DNA from: Peptococcus simiae
Lineage (GTDB): Bacteria; Bacillota; Peptococcia; Peptococcales; Peptococcaceae
Assembly (NCBI RefSeq): GCF_046097595.1
Contig: NZ_JBJUVG010000007.1
Coordinates: 1 to 64,000, forward strand
Direction of reading: 5' to 3'
Length of the DNA stretch: 64,000 nucleotides
The notes under the pieces are model-generated. The model was given only the letters and a program-made list of their open reading frames with translations, was not told the origin of the DNA and did no database searches. Position numbers and translations under genes: made by a program. Shown piece after piece: positions 50,000-58,287 of this stretch. Within the stretch, counting starts at the first letter, position 1; the number at the start of each line of letters is the position of its first letter.

Positions 50000-51781
50000 A
50001 TGCAAGAGGCGAGGACTTTACTAAAAAAATACTTTGGCTATGATGACTTCCGCCCGGGCCAGGAAAAGCTCATTGCCGGCATCTTACAGGGGCGGGACAT
50101 CCTGGGTATTCTACCCACCGGTGGCGGGAAATCTCTCTGCTACCAGATTCCAGCCCTGATGTTACAAGGCCTAACCCTGGTTATCTCACCCCTCATTTCC
50201 CTGATGAAGGACCAGGTAGATACCCTGCGGGAATTGGGCATTGCTGCTGAAAAGATTGATGCCCAGACCGACCTGGACCGCTACCATGAGATTATGGCAG
50301 CGGCCCGGTCCGGCCAGCTGAAATTGCTCTATATTGCCCCTGAGCGTCTGGGGCAGGAGGGCTTTCTCCGGGCCCTCAAACAGCTGGACCTGGGCCTGGT
50401 GGCCATTGATGAAGCCCACTGCGTCAGCCAATGGGGGCATGATTTTAGGCCCAGCTACCGGCAGATTGCCGCCAGCCTGGCAGACCTCAAGCCCCGGCCG
50501 GTCTTTGCCGCCCTAACCGCGACGGCGACCGCCCAGGTCCAAAAGGATATCGTCAGCGGCCTAAGCCTGGAGGATCCCCTCATTTATGTGGCGGACTTTG
50601 ACCGGCCCAACCTCTACTTTAATGTACTGGCGCCGGCCAACCGGAAGAAGACCCTCTTATCTCTCTTGGCCGATGGCCAGTGTGCCATTGTCTACTGTGC
50701 AACCAGACGGACAGTGGAGGACGTCTGCGACTACCTCAATAACCAGGGGGTGGCAACGGTTCCCTACCACGCCGGCCTTCCCGCCCAAGACAGGGAAGCC
50801 AACCAGGAGGCCTTTATCAATGATCGGGTCCAGGTGACGGTGGCCACCAATGCCTTTGGCATGGGGATTGACAAGCCGGATGTCCGCCGGGTCATCCATT
50901 ACAATATCCCTAAAAATATGGAAAGTTACTACCAGGAGGCGGGCCGGGCCGGCCGGGATGGGGCCCCGGCTGAAGCGGTCCTCTTCTTTCATGCAGCGGA
51001 TATTATGACCAACCTCTTCCTGATCAGTCAGAGCTATGAGCCGGATGCCCGCCGGAAATTAAATGCCATGCTGGGCTATGTCTATACCGGGACCTGCCTG
51101 CGCCAGTACCTGCTCCACTACTTCCAGCCGGACCGGGAGAAGACCGGGCCCTGTGGCCATTGCGCCATTTGTGATGGCCGGATCCAGACCTCAGATGTCA
51201 CCCAAAAGGCCCAAATGGTCCTTTCCTGCGTCATCCGGATGGGCCAGCGCTACGGGACCAGCCTGATCATCGACGTCTTGCGGGGGGCCAATACCAACCG
51301 CATCCGGACGGAGGGCTTTAACCACCTATCCACTTATGGCCTCTTGGCCAAGAGCAGTAAGGGGGAGGTCCGGGATATTATGACCCTCCTGGCTGCAGAA
51401 GGCTACCTGGCCGTCGTAGGGGAAGACTACCCGGTCCTGAAAGTGACCGAAAAAAGCCGGGCCCTATTGCAGGGCAAGGTCCAGCTGAGCATGAACCGGC
51501 CCTTTAAAGAGCGGACCAACCAGGTTGAGCTGGCCACAGAAGATGTCAACGGCCAACTCATGCAGGTCTTGCGCCAATTGCGGCGAGATATGGCTGAGAA
51601 CCTCCACCTGCCCCCCTACATCATCTTTACCGACCGGACCCTCCAGGACCTGGCCCGGCGGATGCCGGTCACAGAAGAGGCCCTGCTTGAGGTCCATGGC
51701 ATTGGGGCCGTTAAGGCCGCCAAGTACGGCGCCCCCTTCTTATCAGTTATCCGCTCCTTTATAGAGACCTCGGCCGAATAA
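50000..51781 (+). CDS. recQ: ATP-dependent DNA helicase RecQ
   Basis: A 3'-5' helicase in recombination and fork repair. The 593-residue protein has Walker A T-G-G-G-K-S at 40-45, DEAHC at 137-141, motif VI GRAGRDG, the RecQ zinc cluster (CLRQYLLHYF ... CGHCAIC), a winged-helix RQC domain and a C-terminal HRDC domain (TDRTLQDLARRMP). The start is put at 50000, just after the zinc-ribbon stop; longer upstream frames overlap that gene. Length matches the family. Confidence 0.95.
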   Translation: MQEARTLLKKYFGYDDFRPGQEKLIAGILQGRDILGILPTGGGKSLCYQIPALMLQGLTLVISPLISLMKDQVDTLRELGIAAEKIDAQTDLDRYHEIMAAARSGQLKLLYIAPERLGQEGFLRALKQLDLGLVAIDEAHCVSQWGHDFRPSYRQIAASLADLKPRPVFAALTATATAQVQKDIVSGLSLEDPLIYVADFDRPNLYFNVLAPANRKKTLLSLLADGQCAIVYCATRRTVEDVCDYLNNQGVATVPYHAGLPAQDREANQEAFINDRVQVTVATNAFGMGIDKPDVRRVIHYNIPKNMESYYQEAGRAGRDGAPAEAVLFFHAADIMTNLFLISQSYEPDARRKLNAMLGYVYTGTCLRQYLLHYFQPDREKTGPCGHCAICDGRIQTSDVTQKAQMVLSCVIRMGQRYGTSLIIDVLRGANTNRIRTEGFNHLSTYGLLAKSSKGEVRDIMTLLAAEGYLAVVGEDYPVLKVTEKSRALLQGKVQLSMNRPFKERTNQVELATEDVNGQLMQVLRQLRRDMAENLHLPPYIIFTDRTLQDLARRMPVTEEALLEVHGIGAVKAAKYGAPFLSVIRSFIETSAE

Positions 51782-51785
51782 ATAA

Positions 51786-51850
51786 AAAAGAGCACCTAGC
51801 TGTCAGCTGCCTACCCTTTAGAAGGGGCAGTGACTGTAGGTGCTCTTTAC
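51786..51850. terminator. Bidirectional terminator between recQ and uraA
   Basis: AAAGAGCACCT (51787-51797) pairs with AGGTGCTCTTT (51838-51848), with a second inner stem GCTGCC/GGCAGT. A-rich left and T-rich right ends. Confidence 0.88.
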
Positions 51851-53128
51851 TTACTTTAAGGCGGCCCGGTCTTGGGTCAGGTTGAGTTTGTCTAAAACAA
51901 AGAGGAGGAGGCCCAGGAAGAGGGCAACGACAGTGGCTAAGGCCATGCCCGTCAGCTTGACCGATCCCAGCTGGACATAGGCACCGGATAAGCCGGTGAT
52001 AAAGGGGATAGCGGTCAGGGCCTGGTTACGGGGCAGGTTATAGTCTACCTTGGCATCGACCAGCAGGCGGATGCCGGATACCCCGATCATCCCGTAGAGG
52101 AGGAAGCTAACCCCACCCATGACCTCCGGTGGAATGGACTGAATCAGGGCAGAAACCTTGCCGATAAAGCCCAGGAGGATAGAGAGGACGGCTGTCCCGC
52201 CGATCACCCAGGTACTATAGACCCGAGTCATGGCCATGACCCCGATGTTTTCACCATAGGTTGTGGTCGGGACCGACCCGCCAAAGCCGGAAAGCATGGT
52301 GGAGAAACCGTCTGCAAAGAGGGTCTTGTGGAGGCCGGGCTTGCGGATGAGGTTCCGGCCGATGATTTTCCCGGTGACCAGTTGGTGGCCGATGTGCTCA
52401 CTGATGACGACTAGGGTGGCCGGTAGAATAATGGTCATGGCCCCCCAGTTAAAGGTGGGGTGGCTAAAGGCCGGCAGGGCAAACCAGCTGGCTTCCTGCA
52501 CCGGCGTCAGGTCAACAATCCCCACGATGGCAGCAGCGATGTAGCCAATGATGATGGCCAAAAGGATGGGAATAAGGGCCAAGAAGCCCCGGAGTACAAT
52601 AGAGCCCAGGACCGCAGCCATCAGGGTAATCAGGAAGACAGCGACCCGGGTCAGGTCCACGCTGGCCCCTTCTTCTAAAACGATGCCGCCCATTTTAGCG
52701 GCGGTGCCGGCCAGTTCAAGACCGATTAAGGCAACGACAGCCCCCATGGCCGCCGGTGGCAGTAAGGCATTGATCCAGTTGACCCCGAAGAAGTAAACCA
52801 GACCCGCCACCAACATAAGGACCAGGCCCGAGGCGATAAAGCCTCCCAGGGCGTAGCTATAGCCCATCCCCTGGGCATTAATGATCAGTAGGCTGGGGGC
52901 AATAAAGGCAAAGCTTGACCCCAAATAAGCCGGGGAAGACCCCTTGGTGATAAAAATAAAGAGCAGGGTCCCAATCCCATTGAAGAAAAGGACCACCGAA
53001 GGATTGACCCCCAGGATGGTTGGGACCAAAATGGAAGCGCTGAACATAGCGAATAAGTGCTGGACGGATAAGGGTATACTTTCCCGCCAGGGCGGACGCG
53101 ATTCTACATCATAAAATTTTTTTGCCAT
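51851..53128 (-). CDS. uraA: Uracil permease (NCS2 family)
   Basis: A 425-residue, 14-helix proton symporter for uracil. PLSVQHLFAMFSASILVPTILGVNPSV at the start, GSSFAFIAPSL, LPPAAMGAVVALIGLELA and VPTTTYGENIGVMAMTRV match the UraA-type nucleobase/ascorbate family. Single-gene unit with TTGACC promoter; no PyrR-binding leader is seen in the short 5' region. Convergent with recQ. Confidence 0.93.
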   Translation of the reverse strand: MAKKFYDVESRPPWRESIPLSVQHLFAMFSASILVPTILGVNPSVVLFFNGIGTLLFIFITKGSSPAYLGSSFAFIAPSLLIINAQGMGYSYALGGFIASGLVLMLVAGLVYFFGVNWINALLPPAAMGAVVALIGLELAGTAAKMGGIVLEEGASVDLTRVAVFLITLMAAVLGSIVLRGFLALIPILLAIIIGYIAAAIVGIVDLTPVQEASWFALPAFSHPTFNWGAMTIILPATLVVISEHIGHQLVTGKIIGRNLIRKPGLHKTLFADGFSTMLSGFGGSVPTTTYGENIGVMAMTRVYSTWVIGGTAVLSILLGFIGKVSALIQSIPPEVMGGVSFLLYGMIGVSGIRLLVDAKVDYNLPRNQALTAIPFITGLSGAYVQLGSVKLTGMALATVVALFLGLLLFVLDKLNLTQDRAALK

Positions 53129-53169
53129 AAAAAGACCCCCTTATACGAGTAGATGTCTAAACCTTTGTT

Positions 53170-53198
53170 ATTCTAGTTGATTGTCTTAGAGAGGTCAA
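53170..53198 (-). promoter_or_regulatory. Promoter of uraA
   Basis: Minus strand TTGACC, 17-bp spacer, TAGAAT, about 42 nt before the start codon. GGTCAA repeats just upstream may be regulator sites. Confidence 0.75.
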
Positions 53199-53245
53199 GG
53201 TTTTATTGACCCCGGGAGGTCAAATCATCAATTGGCCCAGAGGCC

Positions 53246-53274
53246 TTTACAAATCAGGGGGCATTCGCTAAAAT
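53246..53274 (+). promoter_or_regulatory. Promoter of tRNA-Glu
   Basis: TTTACA, 17-bp spacer, TAAAAT, placing transcription start near 53281, about 7 nt before the tRNA. Confidence 0.78.
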
Positions 53275-53287
53275 ATAAGTAGCTTAT

Positions 53288-53359
53288 GACCCATTGGTCA
53301 AGCGGTTAAGACGCCACCCTCTCACGGTGGAATCAGGGGTTCGATTCCCCTATGGGTTA
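53288..53359 (+). tRNA. tRNA-Glu, anticodon CUC
   Basis: A 72-nt cloverleaf: acceptor GACCCAT/ATGGGTT (G-U closing pair), D arm with GGTCAAGCGGTTAAGAC, anticodon stem CCACC/GGTGG with loop CTCTCAC (anticodon CTC), T arm AGGGG-TTCGATT-CCCCT, discriminator A. CCA is not encoded. It reads GAG. It has its own promoter and terminator and lies 66 nt before gltX. Confidence 0.95.
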
Positions 53360-53365
53360 TGACGG

Positions 53366-53392
53366 CGGTTCCACAGGGAACCGTTTTTTATT
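53366..53392 (+). terminator. Terminator after tRNA-Glu
   Basis: CGGTTCC / GGAACCG around ACAG, then TTTTTTATTTT. Six nt after the tRNA, before the gltX ribosome site; read-through would link tRNA and synthetase. Confidence 0.88.
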
Positions 53393-53425
53393 TTGTCAAA
53401 TGTGTGTGCTTTGTAAGGAGGCATT

Positions 53426-55075
53426 ATGGATCATCAACAACTGGCCCAGTGGCTCTTCCCGGATATTGACTTGACCCCGGCAGATTTAGAGGACAAGTAT
53501 CCCGAAAGGGACCTGGCGGAAGGGGCTTTTGTCACCCGCCTGGGTCCTTCGCCCACCGGCTTTATGCATATTGGGAACCTATATACCGGCTTAATCAATG
53601 AACGGTTAGCCCACCAGAGTGGGGGCCGCTTTTTCCTGCGGATAGAAGATACCGACCATAAGCGGTATGTCGAAGGGGCAGAGGATGTCATCACCGATGC
53701 CTTAGCCTACTTTGGCATTCATTATGATGAAGGGGTCTTCAAAACAGAAGAAAAGGGCGCCTATGGCCCCTACCACCAAAGTGATCGGGCAGGTATCTAC
53801 CATGTCATGGCCAAACACCTGGTGGCCCAGGGCTATGCCTACCCCTCCTTTGCCACAGAAGAGGACCTGGCCACCTTGCGGACCCAGCAGGAGGCCGAAA
53901 AGGCAGATACCGGCTACTACGGTAAATGGGCCAAGGACCGGACCCTCAGCCTTGAGGAAATTAAGGCCAAGCTGGATGCCGGCAGTCCCTGGACCCTTCG
54001 CCTACGGTCTCGGGCCCTACCCGGTGACGGCTACCGGGTCTCGGACGGCATCCGCGGCCATGTTACCGTCCACCCGAACAAGCAGGATGTAGTCCTCTTA
54101 AAGACCAACGGCATCCCCACCTACCACTTTGCCCATGTGGTCGATGACCACTTCATGCGGACCACCCATGTCATCCGGGGAGAAGAATGGCTAGCCACCC
54201 TGCCCATCCACCTGGAACTCTTTGAAATCCTTGGCTGGCAGGCCCCCCTCTATTGCCACACCGCCCATTTGATGAAGATTGATGACGGCACCCGGCGCAA
54301 GCTCTCCAAGCGGAAGGACCCCGAAATGGCCCTCTCCTACTATATGGAAAAGGGCTACCATCCGACCTCCGTCCGGGAGTACCTCATGATCCTCATCAAC
54401 TCCGACTATGAAGAATGGCGGCTGGCCCATCCGGAGGCCCCCCTGGAAGACTTCCAGGTGACCCTGGATAAGATGGCCAGTTCCGGCGCCCTCTACGACA
54501 TGGTCAAGCTGGATGACGTGGCTAAAGAGAGCCTCCTCCATATTTCAGAAGAAGACCTGGCCGACTTTTTAATCCACTGGGCCCAAGACTATGCCCCAGA
54601 GGCAGCCCCCCTTTTACAGGCCCATCGGGAAGAATTGGTCCGCCTTTTGGCCATTGGCCGCGATGGGAAGAAACCGCGGAAAGACCTGGTCTATGCAGAA
54701 CAAATGCTGGCCCATGTCAGCTATTTCTTTGATGAATGGTTCCAAGTGAAGGATGACCTGCCGGATAATATCCCCCCGGCAGAGGCTCGGACCATTTTAG
54801 AGGCCTACCTTGAGACCTATGACCCGGCCGATGACAACAGCGCCTGGTTTGGCAAAGTCCGAGATATCGCCACCGACCTGGGCTATGCTGCCCGGCCTAA
54901 AGACTATAAAAAGGACCCGGACAGCTACAAGGGCCATGTCGGCGATGTCAGTGCCGTTATCCGCCTGGCAGTTACCGGCCAAATGGCCAGCCCTGATCTC
55001 TGGAGTGTCCAGCAGATTATGGGCCCGGATAAGGTCAAGAGCCGGATTCAGGCCTATTTGACCCAAGTGGCCTAG
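53426..55075 (+). CDS. gltX: Glutamyl-tRNA synthetase
   Basis: Charges tRNA-Glu. The 549-residue class I synthetase has TRLGPSPTGFMHIGN with HIGN at 48-51, the catalytic loop RIEDTDHKRY, and K-L-S-K-R at 292-296, followed by the helical anticodon-binding domain. Slightly longer than the 470-500 common form, as in some Clostridia, because of C-terminal additions. Directly downstream of tRNA-Glu, with GTAAGGAGG before the ATG. Confidence 0.95.
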   Translation: MDHQQLAQWLFPDIDLTPADLEDKYPERDLAEGAFVTRLGPSPTGFMHIGNLYTGLINERLAHQSGGRFFLRIEDTDHKRYVEGAEDVITDALAYFGIHYDEGVFKTEEKGAYGPYHQSDRAGIYHVMAKHLVAQGYAYPSFATEEDLATLRTQQEAEKADTGYYGKWAKDRTLSLEEIKAKLDAGSPWTLRLRSRALPGDGYRVSDGIRGHVTVHPNKQDVVLLKTNGIPTYHFAHVVDDHFMRTTHVIRGEEWLATLPIHLELFEILGWQAPLYCHTAHLMKIDDGTRRKLSKRKDPEMALSYYMEKGYHPTSVREYLMILINSDYEEWRLAHPEAPLEDFQVTLDKMASSGALYDMVKLDDVAKESLLHISEEDLADFLIHWAQDYAPEAAPLLQAHREELVRLLAIGRDGKKPRKDLVYAEQMLAHVSYFFDEWFQVKDDLPDNIPPAEARTILEAYLETYDPADDNSAWFGKVRDIATDLGYAARPKDYKKDPDSYKGHVGDVSAVIRLAVTGQMASPDLWSVQQIMGPDKVKSRIQAYLTQVA

Positions 55076-55085
55076 ATGGACATAT

Positions 55086-55136
55086 AAACGGGGCTGTGTC
55101 AGAATGTGTAAAATCATTCGGCACAGCCCCGTTTTT
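55086..55136 (+). terminator. Terminator of gltX, also an island-edge hairpin
   Basis: AAACGGGGCTGTG (55086-55098) pairs with CACAGCCCCGTTT (55122-55134), with TCAGAATG/CATTCGG inside, and a TTTTTTATG tail. The left half resembles the ends of IS256-family elements, an untested likeness. Confidence 0.85.
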
Positions 55137-55272
55137 TATGAGAATATTTTCAGTAGAAAGAGTTGCGTCAATAAAGTTGGTGTAAAAAACGGGGTCCCCA
55201 GATGCCCGTCAAACGCCAAGGAACCTCATCCATAAAATTTTAGTCATCTAAATACTGAATAAAATCATCCTT

Positions 55273-56028
55273 TTACAATTCATGCTTTGAAAAACAATAA
55301 CATCCTAGTATGATCGTCAAGATCATCACAAATGCACAAGGGAAAACCATTTCTGTAAATATATTGATATTTTCAATTTGAGCTGCAGTATTTATCTTCA
55401 TCAAAGTAAAATTTTCAACAAAAACTATGTCTAAGTTTATCTTTTTAAGCAGGCTTATAACCGATATCAAAATATCCTTTTCAAAAAACACAAAGAAAAA
55501 GGATGACAAAATGCTGGATATATAATTTTTAAGGCTCATAGAAATTAATACAACGATACTTGCTAATGATGTGTAGACAATCATCCCCCTACTTACTACA
55601 AAAAGTATTTGATTAATATCGAGCGGTTTTCCTAGAATGAAGGAGGTGATATAAGACGAAAATGTATACAAAAGAAATACCGTTAGAGCAATTAATAAAG
55701 AAAATAAGTATTTTCCAAGGTAAATCTCTAAGCGCGTTTTACCTGAACATAGATAGTGTTGCCAAGTGTTGTATTGATATTCTTGTGCAATAAATATGGA
55801 TATAATAAAAGTTATTAAAAATCCCAACCCTTTAGTATAATTTAATCCATTCATGAGGACCTCAGATAGATCTTTATAAGTAATGAGTTCACCAAAGATA
55901 GATATCCCAATTTTTTGGCCAGTAGCTATAAGGATTGTAAATAAAACACTCAATAGAATAGTAAATAACAAGGCAGATTGGACATGGAAGCTTTTTAAGG
56001 CTCTAAACAAATCTCTTTTAACTAACAT
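55273..56028 (-). CDS. ABC-2 type permease of the AT-rich island
   Basis: A 251-residue hydrophobic protein with six helices in the ABC-2 permease style (first helix at about 15-40, EYQYNTWQHYLCSGKTR loop, final helix ending CYCFSKHEL), like permeases of lantibiotic-immunity or lipid-II antibiotic export systems. The start is set at the ATG at 56028, 7 nt after AAGGA; upstream in-frame TTG/ATG at 56043-56034 overlap that site. AT-rich codon use contrasts with the flanks. It follows the broken ATPase gene. Confidence 0.75.
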   Translation of the reverse strand: MLVKRDLFRALKSFHVQSALLFTILLSVLFTILIATGQKIGISIFGELITYKDLSEVLMNGLNYTKGLGFLITFIISIFIAQEYQYNTWQHYLCSGKTRLEIYLGKYLFSLLIALTVFLLYTFSSYITSFILGKPLDINQILFVVSRGMIVYTSLASIVVLISMSLKNYISSILSSFFFVFFEKDILISVISLLKKINLDIVFVENFTLMKINTAAQIENINIFTEMVFPCAFVMILTIILGCYCFSKHEL

Positions 56029-56049
56029 AATCATTTCCTTCAAGTAAGA

Positions 56050-56093
56050 TATTGCAGTAAATATCTTCTAGTATTGCAGTAAATATCTTCTAG
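56050..56093. repeat. 22-bp tandem duplication, two copies
   Basis: The unit TATTGCAGTAAATATCTTC-TAG occurs twice back to back (56050-56071, 56072-56093). It lies at the 3' end of the broken ATPase; removing one copy restores a longer ending that overlaps the permease start. Confidence 0.95.
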
Positions 56094-56511
56094 ACTATTA
56101 TCCTTAATTTGATTTTTACTTACACTATATATTCTAGATTCATGTAATATAACAAAATTGTCACAAAGATTTGCTAACTGTTCTGTATTATGACTGGTTA
56201 TCATAATTGTTTTCCCCATATTTTTTGCTTCATTGATTTTCTCTTTCAAGAGTAAAACACCTTCAATATCCAAACCATTAAAAGGTTCGTCCAATATTAA
56301 GATGCTAGTACTCGGCATAAATGTCAAAGCCAATTTTAACTTTTGTAACATTCCTAAAGATAGTGACCTGACTTTTTGATTAATCATTGTTTTTAACCTA
56401 AAGTCATCAATCATTTTACAGATAGCTTCTTCTCTTGCCACTTTACGGTCATAAAATAGAAATGAATATAATTTCAAATTATCTTTAACAGTCAGATTCA
56501 TATAACAAGAT

Positions 56512-56530
56512 GGATCACTAATTAAATTAA
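56512..56530. repeat. 5-bp tandem duplication causing a frameshift
   Basis: AATTAAATTA on the plus strand near 56520-56529 (TAATTTAATT on the minus) is a double 5-mer. It shifts the ATPase frame after ISALI and yields a stop. Confidence 0.85.
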
Positions 56531-56762
56531 AGCAGATATCTTTTTCTCTGAATCTAAAATTTTCACCCTCCCCTTATAATTATCCATAGGGATCAGTTTG
56601 ACAATTATTTTGAGAAGTGTCGTTTTGCCTGCTCCATTTTTTCCTAACAATCCATATACTTTTCCTTTTTCAAGATCAAACGTCACATTATCCAAAAGGG
56701 CACTTTCCCTATATTCTTTTGTCACATTTTCAATTTTCAAGTTCTCCATCTGTATCACCCCT

Positions 56763-56852
56763 CTACTTGGTTTTAACTGCAATGAAACTCAAAAGAACTA
56801 GGAAAAGCAGGATACCAAAGACGATAAATACTTTTTTGCTTCTTGAATGCAT
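56763..56852 (-). CDS. 29-residue membrane peptide in the sigma-ABC island
   Basis: Minus-strand frame MHSRSKKVFIVFGILLF then LVLLSFIAVKTK: basic N terminus, one hydrophobic helix (about 8-25), basic end. AGGAGG lies 8 nt before the ATG. It sits between the anti-sigma gene and the ABC ATPase in the same orientation, so it is likely a real gene of the cassette. Not recognised; could be a small membrane accessory or antimicrobial/immunity peptide. Confidence 0.7.
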   Translation of the reverse strand: MHSRSKKVFIVFGILLFLVLLSFIAVKTK

Positions 56853-56873
56853 ATAAAATATCCTCCTATAAAA

Positions 56874-57197
56874 CTATCCTATTTGTATTCCAACAAAAAT
56901 ATAAACCAGTAAAAATATAAGAGACACAATAAATAATGTAGATGCAACTCCCTTTAACATTGACCCTACAAGCTTCTTGTTCCAGGCATTTGATAAATTT
57001 TTAATAGGTTCAGCGTCTTTTAAGTTTAATTCTATATTATTTTGTGGCTCGTAATCTGATTGCATTTGTTCGAGAATTTCACTACATCTGCTACATCCTG
57101 TCAAATGAATTTCTATTAGTTTTTTGCTTTCTTCAGAACACACTTCATCTATGTATAATGGAAGAAGATCTTCAATTACTTTACATGAAATTTTCAT
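56874..57197 (-). CDS. Zinc-finger anti-sigma factor
   Basis: A 107-residue protein with the HxxxCxxC anti-sigma motif (H-L-T-G-C-S-R-C at about 31-38) and an upstream Cys5, followed by one membrane helix at about 84-104. It would hold the cotranscribed ECF sigma factor at the membrane until a signal arrives. Its start overlaps the sigma stop by 4 nt. Confidence 0.9.
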   Translation of the reverse strand: MKISCKVIEDLLPLYIDEVCSEESKKLIEIHLTGCSRCSEILEQMQSDYEPQNNIELNLKDAEPIKNLSNAWNKKLVGSMLKGVASTLFIVSLIFLLVYIFVGIQIG

Positions 57198-57676
57198 TTT
57201 AATTCCTCCAATAACTTCTTCTTAGCTCTATAAAATACGACTCTTGCCCATCCATCAGTTTTATTGAACAATTCACCAATTTGCTTGAAGGACAATTCTG
57301 CAAATATCCTTAAAGTGAATACTTCTTTATAAGGTTCTTCTAAATGATGCAAGCATTCATGCACTTTAATTATCTGATTATTTTGTTCAAAGGCAATAAT
57401 TAGATCTATATCAGAGATTAATTCGTTAGAGTAATTTTCAATAGACACTTGCCTATTTTCTTTTTTGTAAAAATCATATAAAGTATTTTTAGCAATTTGA
57501 CAGAGCCAAGTTTGAAGTTTACATTCGCCTTTGAATGAGCTTATATTCTTTAATGCTTTAAAAAAAGCTTCTTGAGTGACTTCTTCAGCAATATGCTCAT
57601 CATGGCAAATCGTAAAAATATATAGATACACTTTAGGAAAATATTTTGCATATACTTCTTCATAATTAGACTCCAC
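57194..57676 (-). CDS. ECF-family RNA polymerase sigma factor
   Basis: A 160-residue sigma-70 of the ECF group: region 2 (YEEVYAKYFPKVYLYIFTI ... HIAEEVTQEAFFKALKNI) and region 4 (EEPYKEVFTLRIFAELSFKQIGELFNKTDGWARVVFYRAKKKL). The start is GTG at 57676 after GGGGGTG. It overlaps the anti-sigma gene and is preceded by a promoter of ECF type, so it is probably self-activated. It likely governs the peptide-ABC genes downstream. Confidence 0.92.
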   Translation of the reverse strand: MESNYEEVYAKYFPKVYLYIFTICHDEHIAEEVTQEAFFKALKNISSFKGECKLQTWLCQIAKNTLYDFYKKENRQVSIENYSNELISDIDLIIAFEQNNQIIKVHECLHHLEEPYKEVFTLRIFAELSFKQIGELFNKTDGWARVVFYRAKKKLLEELK

Positions 57677-57711
57677 TGTATAATCACACCCCCTAAACTC
57701 TTTTCATATAT

Positions 57712-57739
57712 TAGACGACCATACATCAAAAACGTTACA
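57712..57739 (-). promoter_or_regulatory. ECF-type promoter of the sigma operon
   Basis: Minus strand TGTAAC, 16-bp spacer, CGTCTA. This matches the -35/-10 pattern of ECF sigma promoters of Bacillota (TGAAAC-N16-CGTC) and not a sigma-A one, and sits about 30 nt before the sigma-factor start. Confidence 0.75.
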
Positions 57740-57836
57740 AATATTTTAGTTGTTAATAGCTGCATCCATAGAATGATAGAGTCCATATACTTATGTAAAA
57801 GCAAAAGAGGTTATATCAGTCCTTTTGCGGTACAAT

Positions 57837-58241
57837 GTTTTTAACCCACTCATGGAACAGGAGCGAGATGAACACATCAAGGTTGGCAACTACGAGCGTA
57901 ATCATGAACGCACAAGTCATCGTAATGGCTACCATGAAGGGGGTTATAGCACACGAATTGGTCATTTGCCCCTCCGGGTGCCTAGAACATGAGATGGCCG
58001 GTTCTCGACGGATGTTTTGGCCGCTATCAACCTAATGAAAAAGCCCTCCCTACTTCTGTCTTAGAAATATATGTCCAATAGGTTTCCACACGTAAATTGT
58101 AGAGGAGCTATGTAGAAAAAAGATTTCTAAATCCTTTGTAGCTAACTTTAGCAAAGAACTTGATGGAATGGTTCGTGAATGGCAACATGCCCAGCTAACA
58201 GAAAAAGCCTATCCCTACCTGATGGTAGACCTTCTTTACAT
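57837..58241 (+). pseudogene. Decayed IS256-family transposase fragment
   Basis: Across two frames the translation reads NPLMEQERDEHIKVGNYERN, TSHRNGYHEGGYSTRIGHL, LRVPRT-stop-DGRFSTDV, then RYQPNEKALPTSVLEIYVQ-stop-VSTRK and, later, ISKSFVANFSKELDGMV and TEKAYPYLMVDLLYI. These are the IS256 transposase core motifs in order. A nonsense TGA at 57990, frame changes and further stops make it dead. The fragment ends abruptly at the hairpin at 58243. N and C termini are missing. Confidence 0.88.
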
Positions 58242-58242
58242 T

Positions 58243-58287
58243 AACGTCACAAGGCCCGTCTCGAAATGAGACGGGCCTTGTGACGTT
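58243..58287. repeat. Perfect 20-bp inverted repeat with 5-nt loop
   Basis: AACGTCACAAGGCCCGTCTC (58243-58262) and its exact complement (58268-58287) around GAAAT. No T run follows on either strand, so it is not a standard terminator. It truncates the IS256 remnant and may be an element end or a small mobile hairpin. Confidence 0.9.

Larger units (their letters stand above)
56040..56749 (-). pseudogene. ABC ATPase broken by tandem duplications
   Basis: One ATPase gene read in two frames. The 5' part (56749 to about 56522) encodes MENLKIENVTKEY and Walker A G-K-N-G-A-G-K-T then stops at SEKKISALI. The 3' part (from 56501) encodes MNLTVKDNLKLY, the signature LSLGMLQKLKLAL and Walker B ILILDEPFNGLD. 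Between them the minus strand reads TTAATTTAATTAG, a 5-bp TAATT duplication; removing one copy rejoins the frames. A second, 22-bp duplication (56050-56071 and 56072-56093) changes the C terminus. Likely inactive unless phase-variable. Confidence 0.85.

Noticed and set aside
57835..58035. 66-residue plus-strand frame after the sigma gene region
   Set aside because: It is a wrong-frame reading of the decayed IS256 transposase, not a gene.
58243..58287. Hairpin as terminator of the PH-domain genes
   Set aside because: No T run follows the stem on the minus strand, and the distance to the stop is moderate; listed as an inverted repeat instead.
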